Shown piece after piece: positions 38,373 to 47,294 of a stretch of DNA of 64,000 nucleotides. Made by a program: the position numbers and the translations under genes. Source of the DNA: Sinorhizobium alkalisoli. GTDB lineage: Bacteria > Pseudomonadota > Alphaproteobacteria > Rhizobiales > Rhizobiaceae. Where the stretch lies: contig NZ_CP034909.1 of NCBI RefSeq assembly GCF_008932245.1, positions 1,488,001 to 1,552,000 of the forward strand, in the 5' to 3' direction. The notes below the pieces were generated by a model. The model worked only from the letters and a program-made list of their open reading frames with translations, was not told where the DNA came from and made no database searches. Every line of letters starts with the position of its first letter. Positions within the stretch are counted from its first letter, which is position 1.

Positions 38373-39653
38373 TCATCGAGAGAAACCGCCCGAAAGCCGC
38401 CGACTGGCTCCGCCATCCTTCAGGAACCGCCGCGGATCGGCGTCTCGTGTGCTCCGGCCGGACAGGGACTTCACCAGTTCGGCAACCGATTCGAGATTAT
38501 GCACTGCACGAAACTCGTCGACATGCGGCAACATCGCCCTGACGCCACGCGCCCGCGCTTCGAACCCGTCAAAGCGCAAAAGTGGATTGAGCCAGATGAG
38601 GCGCCGGCAGGAGCGGTGCAGGCGATCGATCTCGACCTCGAGTTGATCCGTGTCGTCACGCTCGAGACCGTCGGTGATCAGGAGGACCACGGCGCCCTGC
38701 CCGAGTACGCGTCTCGACCAGCGCCGGTTGAATTCGTGCAGCGTCTCTCCGATTCGCGTGCCGCCCGACCAGTCCCTGACCGCCGCCACGCATTCGTCGA
38801 GCGCCTCGTCGGGATCGCGGTTGCGCATCTGCCGCGTGACATTTGTCAGGCGCGTGCCGAACAGGAAGGTGTGAACGCGATGTCTCTGCTCCGTCAGCGC
38901 ATGCAGAAAATGCAGGAAAACCCGTGTGTATTGGCTCATCGACCCGGAAATGTCGGCGAGCACGACGAGCGGCGGATGGACGAGCCGCGGTTCGCGGAAT
39001 CGCGGCAGAATGAAATCGCCGCCGAGACGCATGGCGTCGCGCATGGTCGCACGCGGGTCGATGCGGATTGGCCTGTGCGCCGCGCGGAAGCGGCGCGTCC
39101 TCACCCGGTCGAACGGCAGAAGCAGCGACGACAGCGCTTTGCGCGCCGCTGCGATTTCGGCGGCGCTCATCTGGGCGAAATCGGCCTTGCGGAACACCTC
39201 GCGTCCGGAAACCGTGTGGCGCGCGTCGAGTTCGATCTCGGGCGTTTCCTGAGGCGGCCGGGCGTCATCCCCGCCGCCGAACAATGCATCGCCGAGGCGC
39301 GCCTCTCCCGCACGCCGCCGCCGTTCATCGCTCACGCGTGGCGGCGCCGCCGGCGACATCAGCGCGATCATCTTGCGGACCAGATCGCGCCTGCGCCAGA
39401 ACAGGCGGAACGCCTCGTCGAACAGGGCCTGATCCTCGTGCCGCTTCAGCAAGGTGCATCGAAGCGCCGCATAGAATTCGTCACGCGATCCGACTCCGAT
39501 CGCCGCCACGGCCTCGATTGCATCGGCAATGGCGGCGGGACCGATCCTCATTCCGGCACGCCGTAGAGCGCGGGAAAAGAAGACGATATTGTCCGCGAGC
39601 CGCCCATCGCCGGGCGGCTCTTTATTTGCGGTGCTGTCGGCACGCGGCTTCAT
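38373..39653 (-). CDS. CoxE-like von Willebrand factor A domain protein
   Basis: A 426-residue protein. The C-terminal half (about residues 215-390) is a VWA domain with the metal-site motif VLADISGSMSQYTR (DxSxS) and LITDGLERDDTDQ. The N-terminal half is the helical CoxE family region. CoxE works with the MoxR-type ATPase CoxD during maturation of the molybdenum hydroxylase CO dehydrogenase and relatives. It begins 5 bases after the end of the MoxR gene at 39659, supporting a working pair. Confidence 0.88.
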   Translation of the reverse strand: MKPRADSTANKEPPGDGRLADNIVFFSRALRRAGMRIGPAAIADAIEAVAAIGVGSRDEFYAALRCTLLKRHEDQALFDEAFRLFWRRRDLVRKMIALMSPAAPPRVSDERRRRAGEARLGDALFGGGDDARPPQETPEIELDARHTVSGREVFRKADFAQMSAAEIAAARKALSSLLLPFDRVRTRRFRAAHRPIRIDPRATMRDAMRLGGDFILPRFREPRLVHPPLVVLADISGSMSQYTRVFLHFLHALTEQRHRVHTFLFGTRLTNVTRQMRNRDPDEALDECVAAVRDWSGGTRIGETLHEFNRRWSRRVLGQGAVVLLITDGLERDDTDQLEVEIDRLHRSCRRLIWLNPLLRFDGFEARARGVRAMLPHVDEFRAVHNLESVAELVKSLSGRSTRDADPRRFLKDGGASRRLSGGFSR

Positions 39654-39658
39654 GGCGC

Positions 39659-40588
39659 TCAGCCCTGCACCGCCAATTCGGCCTTGACCTCGGAAAGCAG
39701 CTTGCGACCCTCCGCGCCTTCGATCCGGGCGATATCATCCTGATATTTGAGAAGCGTCCCGAGGGTGTCCGCAAGCGTCTCCGGATCGAGCGCGAGCGTA
39801 TCGAGCTCGGTCAAGGCCGTCGCCCAGTCGATCGTCTCGGCGACACCGGGATTCTTGAAAAGGTCGATCGTCCTGAGTTTCTGCACATAGGCGACGATCT
39901 CCCGCGACAGGGTTTCGCTGCAACCCGGCACCTTGCGGCGGATGATCTCCAGTTCCTGTGCCGCCTGAGGATAGTCGACCCAATGATAGAGGCAGCGCCG
40001 TTTCAAGGCGTCGTGGATTTCACGCGTCCTATTCGTGGTGATGATGACGATGGGCGGCTCGCTCGCGCGGATCGTTCCGAGTTCGGGTATCGTCACCTGG
40101 AAATCGGAAAGCACCTCCAGCAGAAATGCCTCGAAGGCCTCGTCGGTGCGATCCAGCTCGTCGATCAGGAACACCGGCGCGCGGCCCGCATTGGCCGAAA
40201 TCGCCTGCAACACTGGTCGGCGGATGAGGAAGCGTTCGGAGAAGATGTCGCTTTCGATCCGCTGCCGGTCGACCATTCCGGCCGCTTCGGAAAGGCGTAT
40301 CTCCAGCATCTGCGCCGGATAGTTCCATTCGTAGACAGCGGAAGCAATGTCGAGCCCTTCGTAGCATTGCAGCCGGATCAGCGGCCTGTCGAGCGCGCGG
40401 GCCAACACCTTGGCGATCTCGGTCTTGCCGACTCCCGCCTCACCCTCGAGGAAGAGCGGGCGCTTCATTCGGAGCGCGAGGAAGAGAACGGTCGCGAGCG
40501 CGGTTCCGGCGAGGTAGTCCTGCGCTTCCAGCATCGCTGCCGTCTCGTCGATGGACTGGGGGATCCTTCCTGTTTCCGGGCGCGCCAT
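39659..40588 (-). CDS. MoxR-family AAA+ ATPase, CoxD-like
   Basis: A 309-residue AAA+ ATPase. Walker A is EGEAGVGKTEIAKVLA (about residues 51-66), Walker B is VFLIDELDRTDEAFEAF, and sensor 1 is VIITTNRTREIHDALKRRC. MoxR ATPases act as chaperones with VWA proteins in assembling metal enzymes; CoxD partly unfolds apo-CO dehydrogenase for cofactor sulfuration. It is the first gene of a row of six on the same strand ending with the TfoX-N protein at 35330. Confidence 0.9.
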   Translation of the reverse strand: MARPETGRIPQSIDETAAMLEAQDYLAGTALATVLFLALRMKRPLFLEGEAGVGKTEIAKVLARALDRPLIRLQCYEGLDIASAVYEWNYPAQMLEIRLSEAAGMVDRQRIESDIFSERFLIRRPVLQAISANAGRAPVFLIDELDRTDEAFEAFLLEVLSDFQVTIPELGTIRASEPPIVIITTNRTREIHDALKRRCLYHWVDYPQAAQELEIIRRKVPGCSETLSREIVAYVQKLRTIDLFKNPGVAETIDWATALTELDTLALDPETLADTLGTLLKYQDDIARIEGAEGRKLLSEVKAELAVQG

Positions 40589-40612
40589 GTTTCCTCCACT
40601 TGTGGAGAAAAC

Positions 40613-41134
40613 TTATAGCGAGCGGTAGTCCCGGTCCACATAAATGAGCGGTGGCTGCGCCTCGCCGACCCTGACGTCGACCACTTCGCCGAAGAGGATC
40701 GCATGGGTCGCCATGATCTTGATCTCGATGAGACGGCAGTCGAAGGCAACGATGGCGTCGGTGAGGATCGGAGCGCCGGTCGCAAGCTGCGTCCAGCGGG
40801 CCAGCGCGAAGCGTCGCTCCATATCGAGCTGGTCCCTGCCGGAAAAAGCGTGCGCCAGCGCACGATGATGTGCCCCCAGCACATTCAGTGCGAAACTGCC
40901 GCTGCGCGAAAAGATATCATTGCGCGGATTGGCGGCGTTGAGGCAGGCAAGCACCGTCGGCGGATCGTCCGAGACCGAGCACGAAGCAGTGATCGTCACG
41001 CCCCGCCGTTCGGCGCCATCGGCGGCGGTAATCAACTGCACATGCGCGGACATGCGACTCATGGCGTCGCGGTAGGCTATCGGGTCCAGCCGGGTCTTCT
41101 CCAACACATCTCGCTCCGGATCGGTCTCGGTCAT
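40613..41134 (-). CDS. Flavin reductase-like FMN-binding protein
   Basis: A 173-residue member of the flavin reductase domain family. YRDAMSRMSAHVQLITA and GVTITASCSVSDDPPTVLACLN, then FALNVLGAHHRALAHAFSG, are the conserved flavin-binding blocks. Such proteins supply reduced FMN to two-component monooxygenases, or act as NADH:flavin oxidoreductases. No monooxygenase partner is in the window. The ATG at 41134 drops about 59 non-family codons. It lies 24 bases upstream of the MoxR gene in the same direction and may belong to that transcript. Confidence 0.88.
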   Translation of the reverse strand: MTETDPERDVLEKTRLDPIAYRDAMSRMSAHVQLITAADGAERRGVTITASCSVSDDPPTVLACLNAANPRNDIFSRSGSFALNVLGAHHRALAHAFSGRDQLDMERRFALARWTQLATGAPILTDAIVAFDCRLIEIKIMATHAILFGEVVDVRVGEAQPPLIYVDRDYRSL

Positions 41135-41298
41135 ACATAGACTGTCGGATGAAATATGAAACCCGGCGGCCGGAGATTCTTGCCGATCCGCGCACGGACA
41201 TGACGCAGACAGCAATGGGGCGGCCTCCTTGGCGATCTTTTCCTTTGACGAGCGGGGCGACTGCCTTAAAACATGGCATGCGACAGCAGGGAAAAAGC

Positions 41299-42387
41299 AT
41301 GCTGAAATCAATCGTTACGGGCCTTTTCATAGCCGGACTGACGCTGGCGCCACCGGCACTGGCTGCCGGAGTGAAACTGGCCGTCGTCGCCCCCACCGAC
41401 GGCCCCTTCGCGGCGCTCGGAAAGCAGATCCTGGACGGCGCCGCCTTTCAGGCCGGCGACCGGGAAAGCGAAGTCGCCGCGATCGGAGAAAGCTGTGACG
41501 CCGCCGGCGGCGACGAACTGGCCAAGGCGCTGCTCGCGAGTGGCGCGGAGGCGGCGATCGGTTTCCTCTGCATCGAGAGCCTCGAAGCGGTACTCCCGGC
41601 GCTAGCCGAAGCCGGCATGCCCGCCATTACCCTCAGCGTGCGCTCGGACATCCTCATGGAGGATGCACTGAAAAAGAAGTGGCCGCTCTATCGCCTTGCC
41701 CCGAGCGGCAAGGCCGAGGCGAGAGCAATCATCGACGCGATCGTCGCGAATTGGAGGGACAAGCCGCTCGCGCTCATCGACGACGGCACCATTCACAGCC
41801 GAGAGCTCGTCGAGGCCGTGCGCAATGCGCTGGAGGAAATCGGGATCACGCCGGTCTTCACCGACACCTACCGCCCGGCCCAGGAGCAGCAGGTCAGTCT
41901 CGTCCGCCGCCTGGCAAAAAGCGGTGCAACCCATGTCTTCACCGGCGGCGACCGCAACGACACGGCGATCATCGCGCGCGACGCGAAGGCCGAGCACATT
42001 CCGATCACGCTCATGGGCGGCGATGTGCTGAAGGCGGCCGACCTCAATGTGCCGCTCGAAAACGGGGTGCTGGCGGTTACGGTTCCCGATGCGTCGCGGT
42101 CGCAGCAGGCCGCCCCTGTCGTCAAGGCGATGCGTGCCGCGGACCTGGAGCCGGATGGCTATGTCCTGCCCGCCTTTGCCGCGACGTCGCTCCTCGAACA
42201 GGCGAAGGACCAGGCGGAGAAGGACGACGGCGCACTTTCGGATGCTCTCCTGAAGGGTCCCTATCCGACGGTGCTGGGACCGATCCGCTTCAACAGCATG
42301 CACGAGCGGGCCCAAAGCCCCTACAGGCTGATGCGATGGCAGGACGGCCGCTTCGTCGATGCCACGAATATGGGCGACGGCGGATGA
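41299..42387 (+). CDS. Type I periplasmic binding protein (branched-chain amino acid-like)
   Basis: A 362-residue secreted protein. Residues 1-24 are a signal peptide ending in PPALAA. The rest is a Peripla_BP_6 fold: VKLAVVAPTDGPFAALGKQI at the start, AAIGFLCIESLEAVLPALAEAG and TDTYRPAQEQQVSLVRRL typical of the branched-chain amino acid and amide group. AGGGA precedes the ATG at 41299; upstream in-frame ATGs would lengthen the signal region unnaturally. No ABC permease is adjacent, so it is either an orphan subunit or a sensor. Its stop overlaps the start of the peptidase gene. Confidence 0.87.
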   Translation: MLKSIVTGLFIAGLTLAPPALAAGVKLAVVAPTDGPFAALGKQILDGAAFQAGDRESEVAAIGESCDAAGGDELAKALLASGAEAAIGFLCIESLEAVLPALAEAGMPAITLSVRSDILMEDALKKKWPLYRLAPSGKAEARAIIDAIVANWRDKPLALIDDGTIHSRELVEAVRNALEEIGITPVFTDTYRPAQEQQVSLVRRLAKSGATHVFTGGDRNDTAIIARDAKAEHIPITLMGGDVLKAADLNVPLENGVLAVTVPDASRSQQAAPVVKAMRAADLEPDGYVLPAFAATSLLEQAKDQAEKDDGALSDALLKGPYPTVLGPIRFNSMHERAQSPYRLMRWQDGRFVDATNMGDGG

Positions 42388-43394
42388 TGCGCAAGGGAGA
42401 GAGCAACGCGATTACCGACGTCGCTGGTTTGCTCGTCGGCAATGCCGAGGATCAGCGCCTGAAATCGGGCGTCACCGCGGTGCTCTGCGATCCGCCGGCG
42501 ACCGCAGCGGTGGCTGTGCTCGGCGGTGCCCCTGGCACGCGCGAAACCGACCTGCTTGCGCCTCATAATACGGTTCAGACGGTCGATGCTGTCGTGCTCT
42601 CCGGCGGCTCGGCCTTCGGCCTCGATGCCGCATCCGGCGTCCAGGCAGCGCTTCGCGATCTGGGCCGCGGCTTTGCGGTGGGCTCGCTGCGCATTCCGAT
42701 CGTCCCGGCGGCGATCCTCTTCGACCTGATGAATGGTGGAGAGAAGGACTGGGGACAGTTCTCCCCCTATCGCGAGCTCGGCTATGCAGCGGCACGCGCC
42801 GCCGCCCGGAATTTCACGACGGGCAGTGCCGGCGCCGGCACCGGTGCGCTGACGGCCACCTTCAAGGGCGGCCTCGGTTCCGCATCGGCCGTGCTGGCGA
42901 ACGGCATCACCGTCGGCGCACTTGTCGCCGTCAACGCCTTGGGATCGGCAACGATCGGCAATACCCGTCATTTCTGGGCCGCTCCCTTCGAACTGGATCG
43001 CGAATTCGGCGGCGCCGGCATGCCCTCCCCCTGGCCCGAGGACGCGATGCTGCCACGCCTCAAATTCCGCGATCCGCCGGCCGCACCCGTCAACACGACC
43101 ATCGCCGTCATCGCCACCGATGCGGTACTCACCAAGGCCGAGGCGAAACGACTGGCGATTTCGGCCCATGACGGGTTCTCTCGGGCGCTCTGGCCGTCGC
43201 ATACGCCGCTCGACGGTGACCTCGTCTTCGCGCTGTCGACCGGGGCCAGCGGCAAGAAGCCGCTTCTCGAGGATTACATCGATCTCGGCGTCGCCGCCGC
43301 TGCAACCATGGCGCGGGCGATCGCGCGCGGCATCCATGACGCCGCCGCCGCGGAGAATGATGTCAAGCCCGCCTGGTCGCTGGCGTCCGCATAG
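42384..43394 (+). CDS. P1-family (DmpA-type) aminopeptidase
   Basis: A 336-residue peptidase of the DmpA/BapA family, which cleaves itself into two chains to expose an N-terminal nucleophile. [16 protein letters not shown] begins the protein and [13 protein letters not shown] lies near the substrate site. The expected self-cleavage point is in [14 protein letters not shown], where Thr stands in place of the more common Ser nucleophile. These enzymes release N-terminal D- or beta-amino acids from short peptides. Its ATG overlaps the stop of the binding protein gene (ATGA), so uptake or sensing of peptides and their hydrolysis may be linked (inference). Confidence 0.9.
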   Translation: MMRKGESNAITDVAGLLVGNAEDQRLKSGVTAVLCDPPATAAVAVLGGAPGTRETDLLAPHNTVQTVDAVVLSGGSAFGLDAASGVQAALRDLGRGFAVGSLRIPIVPAAILFDLMNGGEKDWGQFSPYRELGYAAARAAARNFTTGSAGAGTGALTATFKGGLGSASAVLANGITVGALVAVNALGSATIGNTRHFWAAPFELDREFGGAGMPSPWPEDAMLPRLKFRDPPAAPVNTTIAVIATDAVLTKAEAKRLAISAHDGFSRALWPSHTPLDGDLVFALSTGASGKKPLLEDYIDLGVAAAATMARAIARGIHDAAAAENDVKPAWSLASA

Positions 43395-43467
43395 CCGGCG
43401 ATCGCCTTCCCATGTTGTTTGCGCCGCCGTGGAATGCTATGGCCGCGCAAAAGAGCGGAGGCTTTTC

Positions 43468-44145
43468 ATGATCCACCCCATTCGCATCGCCCCATCCATC
43501 CTGGCGGCCGACTTTTCCAAACTTGGCCAGGAGGTGCGCGACGTCGTCGATGCCGGCGCCGACTGGGTTCACCTGGACGTCATGGACGGCCATTTCGTGC
43601 CGAATATCACTTTCGGACCGGACATCATCAAGTCGCTCCGCCCCTACACGGACGCGACCTTCGATTGCCATCTGATGATTGCACCGGCCGATCCCTTCCT
43701 CGAGGCCTTCGCCAAGGCCGGTTGCGACATCCTGACGGTTCACGCCGAAGCCGGCCCGCATCTGCACCGATCGCTGCAGACCGTCAGGGCGCTCGGCAAA
43801 AGGGCCGGCGTCTCGCTCAATCCGGCGACGCCGGAAAGCACGATTGAATATGTGCTCGATGCCGTCGATCTGATTCTGGTGATGACGGTCAATCCGGGCT
43901 TCGGCGGCCAGAAGTTCATCGCCGAGATGGAGGAGAAGATCCGACGGATCAGGGCGATGGTCGGCGATCGCCCGATCGAGATCGAGGTCGATGGCGGCGT
44001 TACGCCGGAAACGGCGGGCGCCGTAGCGAGGGCCGGCTCCAATGTGCTGGTTGCCGGTTCGGCCGTCTTCAAGGGTGACTCCGTCGAGGCCTACCGCGGC
44101 GCCATTGCCGCTATCCGCGCGGCCGCGGAGACCGGCCGCGGATGA
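43468..44145 (+). CDS. rpe: Ribulose-phosphate 3-epimerase
   Basis: A 225-residue TIM-barrel enzyme interconverting ribulose 5-phosphate and xylulose 5-phosphate in the pentose phosphate pathway. Motifs are [31 protein letters not shown] with the metal-binding His and Asp, [22 protein letters not shown] and [16 protein letters not shown] lies 6 nt before the ATG. Its stop overlaps the ATG of the DUF2259 gene (ATGA), so it is the first gene of a coupled unit with two envelope proteins. Confidence 0.96.
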   Translation: MIHPIRIAPSILAADFSKLGQEVRDVVDAGADWVHLDVMDGHFVPNITFGPDIIKSLRPYTDATFDCHLMIAPADPFLEAFAKAGCDILTVHAEAGPHLHRSLQTVRALGKRAGVSLNPATPESTIEYVLDAVDLILVMTVNPGFGGQKFIAEMEEKIRRIRAMVGDRPIEIEVDGGVTPETAGAVARAGSNVLVAGSAVFKGDSVEAYRGAIAAIRAAAETGRG

Positions 44146-44885
44146 GTTGGCGGTCGGCGATTGCGGCTCTGCTCCTGACGGCGACGGCGATGGCCACGTC
44201 TCCGGCCGTCGCAGGTGACTATGCCAGTTTTCGGCCGATAGGATTTTCGTCGGACGGGACCGTCTTCGCCTTCGAAGAATACGGCATCGAGGACGGGTCC
44301 GGGTTTCCCTATTCGACGATCTACGCGCTCGACACCCGGGCCGACGCGTTCCTGCCCGGCTCACCCGTTCGCGCGCGTATCGAAAGCGACGGCGGCAGTC
44401 TGCCGATGGCCCGGCGCGAGGCGCGCAGGCGCGCGGCACCGGTGATCGATGCCTATCGCCTTGCCGACACGCCCGGCCTGCTCGCCGCCTACAATCCCGT
44501 AACGGAAGCGGATGCGTCGGAGCACACGCTCGGCTACTATGCCGCTCCGGCCGATCCGGATTTTCGAAAGACCTATTCGCTGCGACTTGAAGAGAAGAGC
44601 TTCGCGGCGGAGGGTATCTGCAAGGCCTTTCTGAAAGAGATTAGAGGCTTTTACCTCGTGATGACGGAGAAAGCCGGAGAGCCTGCATCCGACGTGCTCC
44701 AGGAGGACGCCCGCATCCCGGAGAGCCGCCGCTGTCCGACCGGCTATCGCATCGGCGGCGTCGTCACCCACATCAATGACGACGGCTCGCAAGTGCACGT
44801 GGTGATGGTGCTTGTCGAATCCCTCGGATTCGAGGGGACGACCGACGGCCGCTGGATCGCGGTCCCGACCTGGCTTCGGCGATGA
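44142..44885 (+). CDS. DUF2259 secreted protein
   Basis: A 247-residue exported protein. A signal peptide of about 25 residues ends in AVAG, and the family opening [30 protein letters not shown], read in segments, is diagnostic for DUF2259. Two cysteines (in EGICKAF and SRRCPTG) could form a periplasmic disulfide. Function is unknown for the family. It overlaps rpe at its start and the next membrane-protein gene at its end, both by 4 bases. Confidence 0.88.
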   Translation: MSWRSAIAALLLTATAMATSPAVAGDYASFRPIGFSSDGTVFAFEEYGIEDGSGFPYSTIYALDTRADAFLPGSPVRARIESDGGSLPMARREARRRAAPVIDAYRLADTPGLLAAYNPVTEADASEHTLGYYAAPADPDFRKTYSLRLEEKSFAAEGICKAFLKEIRGFYLVMTEKAGEPASDVLQEDARIPESRRCPTGYRIGGVVTHINDDGSQVHVVMVLVESLGFEGTTDGRWIAVPTWLRR

Positions 44886-45439
44886 CGGACGAGGCACCGG
44901 CCAACCGTTCGATCGTCAGTTCCGTCGTTCGCCGGTCGGCACGCGACCGCATCGTCCGGGCTCTTCCGACATTGCGCGAGCTTGCGGTCGGCAGCCCGCT
45001 CTGGGCGGTCTCGATGGCGATTTCGGCCTGGCACGCCTTGTGGCTGCGCGAGCATGATGCCACATATCATCTGCGGGACATTCTGCTGCTTTACGCGATG
45101 GGCGGCCTCCTCGCATGGCCGCTTTCGCTGTTCGCCGCCCGCTGTCTTGCCCAGGGCCGTGCCTTCGAAACCCGCCTCGCCGCCTTCCTCCTATGCCTGA
45201 TCGCGGGCACGATCGGAGTGACGGGCTGCCTCTTCTCCCTCGACTACCGGGTCTTCTATTCGCAATGGCACGCCGCAGCCGGCACCCCGACCTGGTTCTT
45301 CCAGTTCGTATTCACGTCACTTTCGGCATTCTACCAATTCCTCGTCCTAGGCGTCCGGCTTTACCTGCCGCTCGGTGCCACAGCTCTTGTCCTTGCCAGC
45401 CTTTGGCTGGCGCACTCCGATGGGTCTCAACAACGTTGA
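44882..45439 (+). CDS. Hypothetical integral membrane protein
   Basis: A 185-residue protein with a polar N-terminus of about 40 residues and four hydrophobic helices at about 43-57, 65-85, 98-118 and 150-176. WFFQFVFTSLSAFYQFLVLG in the third periplasm-facing section is aromatic-rich. No family was recognised. It is translationally coupled to the DUF2259 gene (ATGA overlap) and lies 63 bases before purB, so the two hypotheticals likely act together at the envelope (inference). Confidence 0.8.
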   Translation: MTDEAPANRSIVSSVVRRSARDRIVRALPTLRELAVGSPLWAVSMAISAWHALWLREHDATYHLRDILLLYAMGGLLAWPLSLFAARCLAQGRAFETRLAAFLLCLIAGTIGVTGCLFSLDYRVFYSQWHAAAGTPTWFFQFVFTSLSAFYQFLVLGVRLYLPLGATALVLASLWLAHSDGSQQR

Positions 45440-45502
45440 GCTTGCCCGTCATCTTTGCTAGACGCACAGCCATCCTCCACAGATAACGAAAGCACAGAGC
45501 CC

Positions 45503-46810
45503 ATGATCCCCCGTTATTCCCGGCCGGAAATGGTGGCCATCTGGTCGCCGGAAACGAAGTTCCGCATCTGGTTCGAGATCGAGGCACACGCCTGCGATGC
45601 CCTGGCCGAGATCGGCGTTATCCCCAAGGAGGCGGCAAAGACGATCTGGGAAAAGGGCGGAGCCGCGACCTTCGACGTCGCGCGCATCGACGAGATCGAG
45701 GCCGTCACCAAGCATGACGTCATCGCCTTTCTGACGCATCTTGCCGAATTCGTCGGCCCCGACAGCCGCTTTGTACACCAAGGCATGACCTCCTCCGACG
45801 TTCTCGACACTTGCTTCAACGTGCAGCTCGTCCGCGCCACGGATATCCTGCTTGCCGACATGGACAAGCTGCTCGAGGCGCTGAAACGTCGCGCCTTCGA
45901 ACACAAGGATACGGTAACGATCGGCCGCTCGCACGGCATCCATGCGGAGCCGACGACCTTCGGCGTCAAGCTCGCACTCGCCTATGCGGAGTTCGACCGC
46001 TGCAGGGACCGGCTGCGCGCCGCCCGCGAGGAAATCGCCACCTGCGCCATTTCCGGCGCCGTCGGCACCTTCGCCAATATCGATCCGCGCGTCGAGGAAC
46101 ATGTGGCAAAGGCGCTCGGCCTGAAGCCGGAGCCAGTCTCCACGCAAGTGATCCCGCGCGATCGCCACGCGATGTATTTCGCCACGCTCGGCGTCATCGC
46201 TTCGTCGATCGAGCGCCTGGCAACAGAGATCCGCCACCTGCAGCGCACCGAGGTGCTGGAGGCGGAGGAATATTTCTCGCCAGGGCAGAAAGGCTCTTCG
46301 GCGATGCCGCACAAGCGCAACCCGGTGCTGACGGAAAACCTGACCGGCCTTTCCCGCATGGTCCGCGCCTTCGTCGTGCCGGCCATGGAGAACGTTGCGC
46401 TCTGGCATGAACGCGACATCTCCCACTCTTCGGTGGAACGCATGATTGGACCGGACGCAACCGTGACGCTCGATTTCGCCCTGGCCCGCCTGACCGGCGT
46501 CGTCGACAAGCTGGTCGTCTATCCCGAGAACATGATGAAGAATCTCAACAAGTTCCGCGGACTTGTTCATTCACAGCGTGTACTGCTCGCCCTCACTCAG
46601 GCCGGGGTTTCGCGCGATGATGCCTACCGGCTCGTCCAGCGCAATGCCATGAAGGTGTGGGAACAGGGCAAGGACTTCCTCGAGGAACTGCTTGCCGACA
46701 CGGAAGTGCGCGCGGCGCTCTCCGAGGAAGCCATTCGCGAGAAGTTCGACCTCGGCTATCACACCAAACATGTCGATACCATCTTCCGTCGTGTTTTCGG
46801 CACGTCCTGA
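45503..46810 (+). CDS. purB: Adenylosuccinate lyase
   Basis: A 435-residue fumarase-superfamily lyase acting twice in purine synthesis, releasing fumarate from SAICAR and from adenylosuccinate. The signature GSSAMPHKRNPVLTE carries the flexible loop with the catalytic serine, and TIGRSHGIHAEPTTFG and QGMTSSDVLDTC carry other active-site residues. The ATG at 45503 is preceded by GAGC; the upstream frame adds 16 non-family residues. A strong terminator follows its stop. purC, purS and purQ lie 6.7 kb downstream in the same direction. Confidence 0.97.
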   Translation: MIPRYSRPEMVAIWSPETKFRIWFEIEAHACDALAEIGVIPKEAAKTIWEKGGAATFDVARIDEIEAVTKHDVIAFLTHLAEFVGPDSRFVHQGMTSSDVLDTCFNVQLVRATDILLADMDKLLEALKRRAFEHKDTVTIGRSHGIHAEPTTFGVKLALAYAEFDRCRDRLRAAREEIATCAISGAVGTFANIDPRVEEHVAKALGLKPEPVSTQVIPRDRHAMYFATLGVIASSIERLATEIRHLQRTEVLEAEEYFSPGQKGSSAMPHKRNPVLTENLTGLSRMVRAFVVPAMENVALWHERDISHSSVERMIGPDATVTLDFALARLTGVVDKLVVYPENMMKNLNKFRGLVHSQRVLLALTQAGVSRDDAYRLVQRNAMKVWEQGKDFLEELLADTEVRAALSEEAIREKFDLGYHTKHVDTIFRRVFGTS

Positions 46811-46831
46811 TTGCGCCGCGTGACGGTACAT

Positions 46832-46876
46832 ATCGCCCGTATTTGAGCGCTTTCCTCAAATGCGGGCGATTTTTTT
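46832..46876 (+). terminator. Rho-independent terminator after purB
   Basis: A 16-bp stem beginning ATCGCCCG and closing GGGCGAT, with one T-G wobble and a 7-nt loop, is followed by seven T. It starts 22 bases after the purB stop and is the clearest intrinsic terminator in the window. Confidence 0.92.
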
Positions 46877-46939
46877 AGCAGGACATTCAATCACCACGTG
46901 AAATACTTGAAGCCTGTCCGTCCAAGCTTCGAGGTGCCC

Positions 46940-47260
46940 ATGGCTCTTAGGGATAATGTTCAGCGCGTGTCCCCCCGCGATCAAACACAGATAACCGGAA
47001 AGGTTACGTGCAAGACCGGATGGACGAACGGCATCGTGAAAGACCTGTCCGCCCAGGGTATCTGCTTCCAGCTCCTGTTCGACATCGGCGTTTGTACCGG
47101 CCAGGAGGTGACGATCGAAAGCGGCGAGCTCGGTCGCCTGACAGGCATTGTGCGCTGGTGCCGCGGCGATAAGATCGGGGTGAAGCTCAACCTGTCCTCG
47201 AACACGGCTGCGCAAATCTCGTCCTATTACAAGTATTTCGGTGGCGTGGAGATGTGGTGA
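46940..47260 (+). CDS. PilZ-domain cyclic di-GMP receptor protein
   Basis: A 106-residue single PilZ domain. The c-di-GMP-binding elements are RVSPR (an RxxxR motif, about residues 8-12) and DLSAQGICFQL (D/NxSxxG). It therefore should bind cyclic di-GMP and act as a small effector on an unknown partner. The ATG at 46940 has GAGG 5 nt upstream and is preferred over a GTG 14 codons earlier. The terminator at 47256-47289 overlaps its stop codon. Confidence 0.85.
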   Translation: MALRDNVQRVSPRDQTQITGKVTCKTGWTNGIVKDLSAQGICFQLLFDIGVCTGQEVTIESGELGRLTGIVRWCRGDKIGVKLNLSSNTAAQISSYYKYFGGVEMW

Positions 47261-47289
47261 CCGGCCTTTGGAGACCGGTCACCCTTTTT
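47256..47289 (+). terminator. Rho-independent terminator overlapping the PilZ stop codon
   Basis: GGTGACCGG and CCGGTCACC form a perfect 9-bp stem around a 10-nt loop, followed by CTTTTT. The upstream arm contains the PilZ gene's TGA (47258-47260). It sits between convergent genes and ends the PilZ transcript. Confidence 0.88.
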
Positions 47290-47294
47290 CAGCC

